From: JARYGU01 sp033795365
GTDB lineage: Bacteria; Pseudomonadota; Alphaproteobacteria; Rhizobiales; Rhizobiaceae
DNA: 64,000 nucleotides
NCBI GenBank assembly: GCA_033795365.1
Contig: JARYGU010000006.1
Coordinates: 124,001 to 188,000, forward strand
Reading direction: 5' to 3'
In this document: piece after piece, positions 8,080 to 15,266 of the stretch
How the letters are laid out: every line of letters starts with the position of its first letter
Numbering within the stretch: the first letter of the stretch is position 1
The notes under the pieces: generated by a model
What the model was told of the DNA's origin: nothing
The model's database searches: none
What the model saw: only the letters and a program-made list of their open reading frames with translations
Program-made: the position numbers and the translations under genes

Positions 8080-8868
8080 ATGGATGAAGCCGCTCCCACC
8101 CCTGTCGAAAGCCCGTTGCTCAAGGCGGCGGCCCGGGACCGTATCCGCCATGGCTTCTTCGATCGCAGAGGGGGCGTTTCGAAAGGCATCTACCGCGGCC
8201 TGAATGTCGGCCTCGGCTCCGATGATGCGCGGGAGCACGTTCTGGAAAACCGCTCGCGGGTCAGCCGCTGGTTCGCGGTGCCGCCCGAAAGGCTGGCGAC
8301 GGTACACCAGGTCCACTCTGCGGATGTGGTCGTGGTGGACGATGCCTACGACGGCAGCCACCCGCAGGCCGATGCGCTCGTCACGAATACGCCGGGGCTC
8401 GTCCTCGGCGTGCTCGCCGCCGATTGCGGGCCGGTGCTCTTCGCGGACGCGCAGGCGCGGGTGATCGGTGCTGCGCATGCCGGCTGGAAGGGCGCCTTCA
8501 CCGGAGTGCTCGAAAATACCATCGCCGCTATGGAAATGCTTGGCGCCAGGCGCGAGAATATCTTCGCAAGTCTCGGCCCGTCGATCAGCCGGCGGAATTA
8601 CGAGGTGGGACCGGAATTCGTGGAGCGCTTCCTTGCGGCCGACGAGAGTTACGGCAGGTTCTTCTCCCCCTCGGAACGCGACGGCCATGCGATGTTCGAC
8701 CTGCCCGGGCTGACGATCCAGCGGCTGGCCGATGCCGGCGTCACCGCGGAAAATCTCGACATATGCACCTATCCCGACGAGGCGAATTATTTTTCCTACC
8801 GCCGGACGACGCATCGCGGCGAACCGGACTATGGCCGCCAGATATCAGCGATAATGATAATGATGTAA
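8080..8868 (+). CDS. pgeF: Peptidoglycan editing factor PgeF (YfiH/laccase-domain)
   Basis: 262-residue protein of the DUF152/YfiH family. In E. coli PgeF removes Ser-containing muropeptides misincorporated by MurC; other members have multicopper polyphenol oxidase or purine nucleoside activity. Metal/active-site motifs are intact: TVHQVHSADVVVVDD, VLAADCGPVLFAD and GAAHAGWKGAFTGVLE. The RNYEVGPEF and YFSYRRTTHRGEPDYGRQIS patterns near the C-terminus are also standard. About 100 bases separate it from the methyltransferase gene, and the M24 gene follows 16 bases downstream. No signal peptide, hence cytoplasmic. Confidence 0.93.
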   Translation: MDEAAPTPVESPLLKAAARDRIRHGFFDRRGGVSKGIYRGLNVGLGSDDAREHVLENRSRVSRWFAVPPERLATVHQVHSADVVVVDDAYDGSHPQADALVTNTPGLVLGVLAADCGPVLFADAQARVIGAAHAGWKGAFTGVLENTIAAMEMLGARRENIFASLGPSISRRNYEVGPEFVERFLAADESYGRFFSPSERDGHAMFDLPGLTIQRLADAGVTAENLDICTYPDEANYFSYRRTTHRGEPDYGRQISAIMIMM

Positions 8869-8884
8869 GAAGGGAGAGCGACCG

Positions 8885-10036
8885 ATGGCCCTGCATTTCG
8901 AGACCGAGGAATATGCGAACCGTCTTCAGCGCCTGACTGCGCGCATGCGCGAGGAAAAGCTCGATGCTGTTCTGCTGTTCGCCCAGGAAAGCATGTACTG
9001 GCTGACCGGCTACGACACCTTCGGCTATTGTTTCTTCCAGACATTGGTGGTCAAGGCGGACGGCGAGATGGTGCTGCTGACCCGCTCGGCCGACCTGCGC
9101 CAGGCCCGCCATACGTCCACCATCGCGAAGATCGAGCTGTGGGTGGACCGGGTGAACGCCGATCCCACCATGGATCTGAAGAATCTGCTCAGCGAAATGG
9201 ACCTGCTCGGCTGCCGGCTCGGCGTGGAATACGACACCCACGGCATGACCGGCCACGTGGCGCATCTTCTCGACAATCAGTTGAAGAGTTTCGGCGAAAT
9301 CGTTGATGCGTCGAGGATTGTCAGCCGCCTCAGGCTAATCAAGAGCCCTGCCGAAATCGCCTATGTCGAGAAGGCGGCAGCTCTTTCCGACGATGCGCTC
9401 GACGCGGCGCTGCCGCTGATCGTGCCGGGAGGCGACGAAGCGGCGATCCTCGCTGCCATGCAGGGCGCGGTCTTCGCCGGCGGCGGCGACTATCCCGCCA
9501 ACGAGTTCATCATCGGCTCGGGCGAGGATGCGCTTCTTTGCCGCTACAAGTCCGGCCGCAGGAAGCTCGACGCCAACGACCAGCTCACGCTCGAATGGTC
9601 GGGCGTCAGCGCCCACTATCATGCCCCGATGATGCGCACCGTCGTCATCGGCGAACCGAGCAACCGGCACCGCGAACTCTACAGCGCCTGCCGGGAGACG
9701 ATCCAGGCGATCGAAATGGTGCTGCGTCCGGGCAATACCTTCGGCACGGTGTTCGACACCCACGCCCGCATCATCGACGAACGCGGGCTTGCCCGCCATC
9801 GGCTGAATGCCTGCGGCTATTCGGTAGGCGCGCGGTTTTCGCCGTCCTGGATGGAACATCAGATGTTTCATGTCGGCAATCCGCAGGAGATCCAGCCGGA
9901 CATGTCGCTCTTCGTGCATATGATCATCATGGATTCGGAAACCGGAACCGCCATGACGCTCGGCCAGACCTATCTCACGACCACGGACACGCCGAAGGCG
10001 CTCTCCCGCTACGGGCTCGATTTCATCAATGTCTGA
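8885..10036 (+). CDS. M24 (pita-bread) family protein, creatinase/ectoine-hydrolase-like
   Basis: 383 residues: an N-terminal creatinase_N domain (about 10-140, with LFAQESMYWLTGYDTFGYCFFQTLVV) and a C-terminal M24 domain (about 160-380). The M24 metallopeptidase ligands (Asp, Asp, His, Glu, Glu) are not kept. The first site reads LTLEWSGVSAHYHAPMMRT with no Asp pair, and the His-containing HGIGH motif is replaced by GYSVGARFSPSWMEH. This is the pattern of metal-free relatives such as creatinase and DoeA ectoine hydrolase. It is probably a C-N hydrolase rather than an Xaa-Pro aminopeptidase. The gene follows pgeF by 16 bases. Substrate unknown. Confidence 0.8.
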   Translation: MALHFETEEYANRLQRLTARMREEKLDAVLLFAQESMYWLTGYDTFGYCFFQTLVVKADGEMVLLTRSADLRQARHTSTIAKIELWVDRVNADPTMDLKNLLSEMDLLGCRLGVEYDTHGMTGHVAHLLDNQLKSFGEIVDASRIVSRLRLIKSPAEIAYVEKAAALSDDALDAALPLIVPGGDEAAILAAMQGAVFAGGGDYPANEFIIGSGEDALLCRYKSGRRKLDANDQLTLEWSGVSAHYHAPMMRTVVIGEPSNRHRELYSACRETIQAIEMVLRPGNTFGTVFDTHARIIDERGLARHRLNACGYSVGARFSPSWMEHQMFHVGNPQEIQPDMSLFVHMIIMDSETGTAMTLGQTYLTTTDTPKALSRYGLDFINV

Positions 10037-10162
10037 CGGAGCCGGCGGTGGCGGTCGGGGCGCCATCCCAAATCCGGCAGTTGACAGCACCGGCTGCGGG
10101 AACCCATAAATCCCGGAGGGACACGGAGGACGACAGCTCTCCCCGAAAGCGGACGGTAAGCA

Positions 10163-10942
10163 ATGCACAAGCTGACGAAGCGGCTGGCACTGATCGGCCT
10201 TCTTGCCATTCTCGCGGGCTGCAACAGCACCGACGCACTGACGCCGCAGGTCGATGTCGGCAACGGCGGATTCCGCTCTCCGCCCGTGACCCAGAGAGAC
10301 CTCGACAGCATGAGTGCCGACAATCGCCCGGTCGGCGCCGCGCAGCAGAATGCGATGGCGAGCTCGACCACGGCCCTGGCTCCGCCGCAAGGAGGAAGCC
10401 AAACGGCGGGTACGCTGCAGGAGCAGGCCGATGCGCTTGCAAACAACCAGCCGAACCCGACCGGCCAGCCGGAAAGCCGGCAGGCAAATCAGACCCCCGC
10501 CCGGCAGCCGCAACAAGCGGCAGCCGGGGAAACGACACAGGGACAGAGCGCCGCCCTTCCGCCCACGGTATCCGGCGGCGAAAGCATCCGCTTTCTTCCC
10601 ATCATCGGCGCTCCCGTTCAGGCGGTGACCCCGCTTTCCCGGCAACTCGGCGCGCAGGCAAGGGCAAGCGGCCTCGTCATAAAAAGCGCCTCCGACAATT
10701 CGAGCCAATACATCCTCAAGGGCTATTTCTCGGCGATTAACGACAACGGCAAGACGACCGTGATCTATGTCTGGGATGTTCTCGACGGTTCCGGCACGCG
10801 GCTTCACCGCATCCAGGGACAGGACAGCGTTGCGGCCACAGCCGCCGATCCCTGGGCTGCCGTGCCTGCCGGAACCATGGAAGCCATTGCCCAAAAGACC
10901 ATTCGTGAGTATCTGGACTGGCGTCGGCAGACACGCGGTTAG
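10163..10942 (+). CDS. Putative lipoprotein
   Basis: 259 residues. A type II signal peptide with lipobox LAGC (Cys at residue 20) marks it as a lipoprotein, a substrate of the Lgt encoded at 5988. Residues 30-130 are low-complexity and rich in Gln, Asn, Pro and Ala, as in a flexible linker. Residues about 140-255 form a compact domain with FLPIIGAPVQAVTPLSRQLG, SNSSQYILKGYFSAIN-like strands and a final helix AIAQKTIREYLDWRRQ. I do not recognise the domain; such lipoproteins occur in rhizobia next to prs. It reads toward prs with about 105 bases between them. Confidence 0.82.
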   Translation: MHKLTKRLALIGLLAILAGCNSTDALTPQVDVGNGGFRSPPVTQRDLDSMSADNRPVGAAQQNAMASSTTALAPPQGGSQTAGTLQEQADALANNQPNPTGQPESRQANQTPARQPQQAAAGETTQGQSAALPPTVSGGESIRFLPIIGAPVQAVTPLSRQLGAQARASGLVIKSASDNSSQYILKGYFSAINDNGKTTVIYVWDVLDGSGTRLHRIQGQDSVAATAADPWAAVPAGTMEAIAQKTIREYLDWRRQTRG

Positions 10943-10986
10943 CCACAGGGAATCGCGAAGAAATTTTTCGCATTGCGGCAAAACTC

Positions 10987-11014
10987 TTGCATTCGGGGAT
11001 GTTGGCGCTAAAAG
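10987..11014 (+). promoter_or_regulatory. Predicted promoter of prs
   Basis: TTGCAT (10987-10992), 16-base spacer, TAAAAG (11009-11014), 33 bases before the prs start codon. The CTTGCAT-type -35 is common in rhizobial housekeeping promoters. Pattern only. Confidence 0.35.
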
Positions 11015-11047
11015 GCGGCCCATCAGCATCATACAGGCGGACCATAT

Positions 11048-11980
11048 ATGAAGGTTTTCGCGGGCAATTCGAACCGGCTTCTGGCCGACGCGATCTGCAA
11101 TTATCTCAATGTTCCCCTGGGCAAGGCCAGCGTGCGGCGGTTCGCCGACCAGGAAATCTTCGTGGAAATTCAGGAAAACGTGCGCGGCGAGGATGTCTTC
11201 GTCGTGCAGTCCACCTCGTTTCCGACGAACGACCATCTGATGGAGCTCTTGATCATGATCGACGCGATGCGGCGCTCCTCGGCGCGGCGCATCACCGCGG
11301 TCATCCCCTATTTCGGCTATGCCCGCCAGGACCGCAAGCCCGGCCCCCGCACGCCGATATCCGCGAAGCTGGTGGCAAACCTCATCACCGAGGCGGGCGC
11401 CGACCGTGTGCTCACGCTCGATCTCCATGCCGGCCAAATCCAGGGCTTCTTCGACATTCCGACGGATAACCTCTACGCCGTGCCGATCCTCGCCCGCGAC
11501 GTGAAGGAGAACTACAATCTCGAAAACGTCATGGTCGTCTCGCCGGATGTCGGCGGCGTCGTGCGTGCGCGTGCGCTTGCCAAACGGCTCGACTGTCTTC
11601 TGGCGATCGTCGACAAGCGCCGCGATCGCCCCGGCGAATCCGAAGTCATGAACGTCATCGGCGACGTTTCCGGCAAGGACTGCCTGCTGATCGATGACAT
11701 CGTGGATTCCGGCGGCACGCTCTGCAATGCGGCCGAGGCGCTGCTGAAGAACGGCGCGACGAGCGTGACGGCCTATATAACCCACGGCGTGCTTTCCGGC
11801 GGCGCCGTCGCGCGCGTCACGTCGTCGAAGCTGAAGGAACTCGTCATCACCGACACGATCCAGCCGACGACGGCAGTTCAATCCGCGCACAACATCCGCG
11901 TCATCACCACCGCCAATCTGCTCGGCGAGGCGATCAACCGCACGAGCGCGGAAGAGTCCGTATCGAGCCTTTTCGACTGA
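11048..11980 (+). CDS. prs: Ribose-phosphate pyrophosphokinase
   Basis: Makes PRPP from ribose 5-phosphate and ATP, the precursor for nucleotides, His and Trp (see apt at 22336 and trpE(G) at 59508). 310 residues, usual length. Motifs: the N-terminal FAGNSNRLLADAI, RQDRKPGPRTPISAKLVANL (ATP loop), DLHAGQIQGFFDIPTDNL, and the PRPP-binding loop LIDDIVDSGGTLCNAAEAL. The start is confirmed by the motif positions and by a promoter-like sequence upstream. Transcribed alone; the next gene is 142 bases away. Confidence 0.97.
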   Translation: MKVFAGNSNRLLADAICNYLNVPLGKASVRRFADQEIFVEIQENVRGEDVFVVQSTSFPTNDHLMELLIMIDAMRRSSARRITAVIPYFGYARQDRKPGPRTPISAKLVANLITEAGADRVLTLDLHAGQIQGFFDIPTDNLYAVPILARDVKENYNLENVMVVSPDVGGVVRARALAKRLDCLLAIVDKRRDRPGESEVMNVIGDVSGKDCLLIDDIVDSGGTLCNAAEALLKNGATSVTAYITHGVLSGGAVARVTSSKLKELVITDTIQPTTAVQSAHNIRVITTANLLGEAINRTSAEESVSSLFD

Positions 11981-12122
11981 AGCAGGGTGTCGTTTCGGCA
12001 GCCGTTCTGCGATTGTCGACGAATGGCCGCCTCCACAGCCGCCGCAATACGAAAAACAATTCCGGTTTAAGGACTTATGCGCTAGATTTCCTTTCGCACC
12101 GACAGAGAGGGAGGGGCGTAAG

Positions 12123-12761
12123 ATGATCAGTAAGGCCGGTTTTCGTGCGGTTGCATCCGCATTTTTCATGAAATTGTTCAACCGCGGCGATTCGAAGCCG
12201 TCCGGACACGGGCGCCGGGCGGGATCCTGGCGCAAGCTTTCGATCCTGGCCTTTCCGCTTCTGGCGGCCTGCACGGTCGATGTCGCGCCGGGCGGCGGCG
12301 GCGGTCCGAGGCCCGGTCCGCCGATGTGCACGATGGAATATGCTCCGGTCTGCGGGGCCCGCGGCCGCCAATTGCAGACCTTCGCCAACGCCTGCCAGGC
12401 GCGCAGCAACGGCTTCGACATCGTCGGACGGGGCGAATGCCGCCCGCAACGGCCGGAGCGGCCGGAAAGACCGGAGCGGCCGGATCGTGCCTGCACGCGT
12501 GAATATGCCCCGGTGTGCGGACAGCGCGGGCGCAACACCCGCACATTCCCGAATGCCTGCGAAGCGCGCAACAGCGGCTTCGACGTGATCGGCCGCGGCG
12601 AGTGCCGGCGCGAGCCGATCCGCGAGCCCGAGCAGCGCATGTGCACGCGCGAGTATGCGCCTGTCTGCGCACGTCGCGGCAGGAGCGAGCGCACGTTCGG
12701 CAATAGCTGCGAGGCCGGCAACAGCGGCTACCGGGTCGTCCATGGCGGCGAGTGCCGCTAA
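12123..12761 (+). CDS. Lipoprotein with three Kazal-type protease-inhibitor domains
   Basis: 212 residues from ATG 12123, which has a strong GGGAGGGGCG upstream. A long basic N-region leads into a hydrophobic core and lipobox LLAAC (Cys at about residue 50). A Gly/Pro linker follows, then three similar repeats of about 40 residues. Each reads C-x3-YAPVC-x6-x(R)-TF-x-N-x-C-x6-G-[FY]-x6-GEC with four Cys. Repeats 1 and 2 are joined by a charged PERPERPERP linker. The CTREYAPVCG and TFxNAC signatures are those of Kazal inhibitors. A secreted serine-protease shield is the likely role (inference); targets unknown. An internal ATG at 12168 would also give a lipoprotein. Confidence 0.85.
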   Translation: MISKAGFRAVASAFFMKLFNRGDSKPSGHGRRAGSWRKLSILAFPLLAACTVDVAPGGGGGPRPGPPMCTMEYAPVCGARGRQLQTFANACQARSNGFDIVGRGECRPQRPERPERPERPDRACTREYAPVCGQRGRNTRTFPNACEARNSGFDVIGRGECRREPIREPEQRMCTREYAPVCARRGRSERTFGNSCEAGNSGYRVVHGGECR

Positions 12762-12785
12762 CGGCGGCCTTTCTGATCCGGAACG

Positions 12786-12814
12786 GAACCCTGCTTCGGC
12801 GGGGTTCTTCGTTT
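12786..12814 (+). terminator. Rho-independent terminator after the Kazal gene
   Basis: Nine-base stem GAACCCTGC / GCGGGGTTC (one G-U pair) with a TTCG loop, followed by TTCGTTT, 25 bases after the stop codon. Confidence 0.65.
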
Positions 12815-12911
12815 CGGCGTCTCGTCCGCCGGGTCGACCATAACCGCTTCCATCCTCGCGTCGGCGTGGTATGACCGACCATCCGCGCAATTTTTCAAGC
12901 AGCAGTCCGCC

Positions 12912-14123
12912 ATGGTTCGCGATTTCTCCGGTCAGTCCCTCTTCATGGGCCTCCTGACCGCCTTCGTCGGTTTCGCCAGTTCCTTCGCCGTCGTATTGCA
13001 CGGTCTTGCCGGCGTCGGCGCCAGCGAGGCGCAGGCGGCATCAGGGCTGATGGCACTCTCGATTTCGATGGGCGTCTGCGCGATCGCGCTGAGCCTTGCG
13101 ACACGGCTTCCCGTTTCGATCGCATGGTCGACGCCCGGTGCGGCCCTCCTGGCAAGTTCCGGCGCGATCGAGGGCGGCTTCAATGCTGCGGTCGGCGGCT
13201 TTCTCCTGTGCGGCGTCCTGATCGTCGTCGCCGGATTGTGGAAGCCGCTCGGACGCATGGTCGCGGCGATACCGGCAACGCTTGCGAACGCCATGCTGTC
13301 CGGCGTCCTGATCGGCCTCTGCTTCGCTCCGGTGAAGGCGATCGCCTTCGATCCTCTCCTCGGCCTGCCCATCGTCGTCGCCTGGGTCGTCGTCGGCAGC
13401 GTCAACAGGCTCTATGCCGTGCCCGCCGCTTTGCTCGCCTTCATTCTGGTGCTCGCATTCGGCGTCGATATTCCGGAAGGAGCCTTGTCGAAGATCACCG
13501 AGGGTCTTCTGCCGCAGGTGCAGTTCATCGCTCCGATATTCAACCTGCCGGCGCTCGTCAGCATCGCCCTGCCGCTCTTCATCGTGACGATGGCGTCGCA
13601 GAACATACCCGGCATCGCGGTGCTGAAGGTCAACCATTACGACCCGAAACCGGGGCCGCTCTTCGCAGTCACCGGACTTTTCTCGCTACTGAGCGCGCCT
13701 TTCGGCGGCCATGCGGTAAATCTGGCCGCGATAACCGCCGCCATGTGCGCGGGAGAGGATTCCCATCCCGATCCTGTCCGGCGATACTGGTCGGCGGTCG
13801 TTGCCGGCGTCTTCTACGTCGTCTTCGGGCTTCTGGCCGGTGCCGTCACCGCCTTCGTGAACCTTGCTCCGCCGATCCTGATCCAGGCGGTGGCAGGCCT
13901 CGCCCTGGTCGGCGCCTTCGCCGGCTCGGCGGTCAACGCGTTCCGCGAGCCCGAAACGCGCGAAGCGGCCGCACTCACTTTCCTGATCACCGCTTCGGGC
14001 ATTTCTTTCGGCGGCATATCGGGAGCTTTCTGGGGCCTGATCGCAGGCGGGTTGATGCTGGCTCTCGGCCGCTACACGAAATCCCGCAAGGAACGCCGGG
14101 CGTTGAATCCGGCCCGGAACTGA
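12912..14123 (+). CDS. BenE-family benzoate/aromatic acid transporter
   Basis: 403-residue inner-membrane protein with about 11-12 hydrophobic segments. Features of the BenE family (benzoate:H+ symport in Acinetobacter): SIAWSTPGAALLAS near 75, LWKPLGRMVAAIPATLANAMLSGVLIGLCF, IVTMASQNIPGIAVLKVN, and AVTGLFSLLSAPFGGHAVNLAAITAAMCAGEDSHPDP. There are no benzoate degradation genes nearby, so the real substrate is uncertain. It sits between the Kazal terminator and rplY. The start ATG lies only seven residues before the first segment; the ribosome binding site is weak. Confidence 0.9.
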   Translation: MVRDFSGQSLFMGLLTAFVGFASSFAVVLHGLAGVGASEAQAASGLMALSISMGVCAIALSLATRLPVSIAWSTPGAALLASSGAIEGGFNAAVGGFLLCGVLIVVAGLWKPLGRMVAAIPATLANAMLSGVLIGLCFAPVKAIAFDPLLGLPIVVAWVVVGSVNRLYAVPAALLAFILVLAFGVDIPEGALSKITEGLLPQVQFIAPIFNLPALVSIALPLFIVTMASQNIPGIAVLKVNHYDPKPGPLFAVTGLFSLLSAPFGGHAVNLAAITAAMCAGEDSHPDPVRRYWSAVVAGVFYVVFGLLAGAVTAFVNLAPPILIQAVAGLALVGAFAGSAVNAFREPETREAAALTFLITASGISFGGISGAFWGLIAGGLMLALGRYTKSRKERRALNPARN

Positions 14124-14336
14124 TCTGTCGAACCGCCATGCATCCCGATTGCTGGCATGATAGACGCTTGTCCCGACCGGACTTGCATTTCCACCGGTTC
14201 TCGGTTAAGGACGCGCGTCCGCGCAGACACCCTTGGAGGCAACGCGGATGAGGTTTTCATGAAATCCTCAAGTTTCCGGACGGAGGGGCACGCCCCTGCC
14301 CGCGAAACTCTCCAGTAACATTTGAAAGGAAAAGCC

Positions 14337-14963
14337 ATGAGCCAGGAAACTTACGAGCTCAAGGCCGAAACGCGCGAACGGGTTGGTAAGGGGTCCTCCC
14401 GTGAACTTCGCCGCAACGGTCTCATTCCGGCTGTCATCTATGGTGACAAGCAGGCCCCCATTTCGATCGCGCTCTCGACCAAGGACGTCACCCAGCGTAT
14501 CCACGCCGGCGGCTTCATGACGACGATCGCGACAATCGACGTCAAAGGCGAAAAGATCAGCGTCCTGCCGAAGGACTACCAGCTCGACCCGGTCCGCGAC
14601 TTCACGCTTCACGTCGACTTCCTCCGCGTCTCGGCCAATACCCAGGTTACCGTCGACGTTCCGGTTCACTTCATCAACGAAGAGAAGTCGCCGGGCATCA
14701 AGATCGGCGGCGTTCTGAACATCGTCCGCCACACGGTTGAGTTCCACTGCCCGGCCAACCAGATTCCGGAGTTCATCACGGCCGACCTTACCGGCCTGAA
14801 GATCGGCGACGGCATCCATATCTCGCACATCACCCTTCCGGAGGGCGTTGCCCCGGTCATCACCGACCGCGACTTCACGATCGCGACCATCGCGACCCCT
14901 GCTGCCGGCGTCAAGGACGAAGAGGAAGCAGAAGAAACGACGGAAGAAAAGTCCGAGGAATAA
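14337..14963 (+). CDS. rplY: 50S ribosomal protein L25, long (CTC) form
   Basis: Binds 5S rRNA in the large subunit. 208 residues: an N-terminal L25 domain (MSQETYELKAETRERVGKGSSRELRRNGLIPAVIYG, about 1-95) and a C-terminal TL5/CTC beta domain (about 100-185), ending in an acidic tail DEEEAEETTEEKSEE. An upstream in-frame TTG at 14322 would add five residues, but AAAGGA is correctly spaced for ATG 14337. The 5' leader (14134-14336) has a small hairpin (near 14247-14271) and no ORF. A strong terminator follows. In rhizobia rplY is usually followed closely by pth; here a GGDEF-EAL gene lies between. Confidence 0.96.
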   Translation: MSQETYELKAETRERVGKGSSRELRRNGLIPAVIYGDKQAPISIALSTKDVTQRIHAGGFMTTIATIDVKGEKISVLPKDYQLDPVRDFTLHVDFLRVSANTQVTVDVPVHFINEEKSPGIKIGGVLNIVRHTVEFHCPANQIPEFITADLTGLKIGDGIHISHITLPEGVAPVITDRDFTIATIATPAAGVKDEEEAEETTEEKSEE

Positions 14964-14986
14964 TCCCCCTCGCGCGTCCGAAACGA

Positions 14987-15018
14987 CCCGCCTGCCCGAT
15001 CCGGCAGGCGGGTTTTTT
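14987..15018 (+). terminator. Rho-independent terminator of rplY
   Basis: Ten-base perfect stem CCCGCCTGCC / GGCAGGCGGG with a six-base loop, followed directly by TTTTTT (15013-15018). Confidence 0.92.
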
Positions 15019-15266
15019 CATTTTCTCTCTCCTTGAAACTCCGCAACGGGCAATTTGCGGTTCCTTTCCGCTCTGCATGCCGGCGCCTTCGGGATGTTCA
15101 AGGACGCGTTGCCTCATCCCCGCGTCGAATGCGGCGGATACCCAAAAAATTCCCGCGCCGATTTCAGCAACATTTAATGTTTTGATGAAACTCTCGGTTG
15201 CTGAATTATCGACTTGCGGAAACATTGCGGGATCGGAACAGAGGGGCGGATGAAGGGGCAGCGGCC

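Noticed and set aside
9335..12721. Long minus-strand open frame of over 1,100 codons
   Set aside because: It runs antisense through the M24, lipoprotein, prs and Kazal genes, all of which have clear motifs on the plus strand. High GC makes long antisense frames common.
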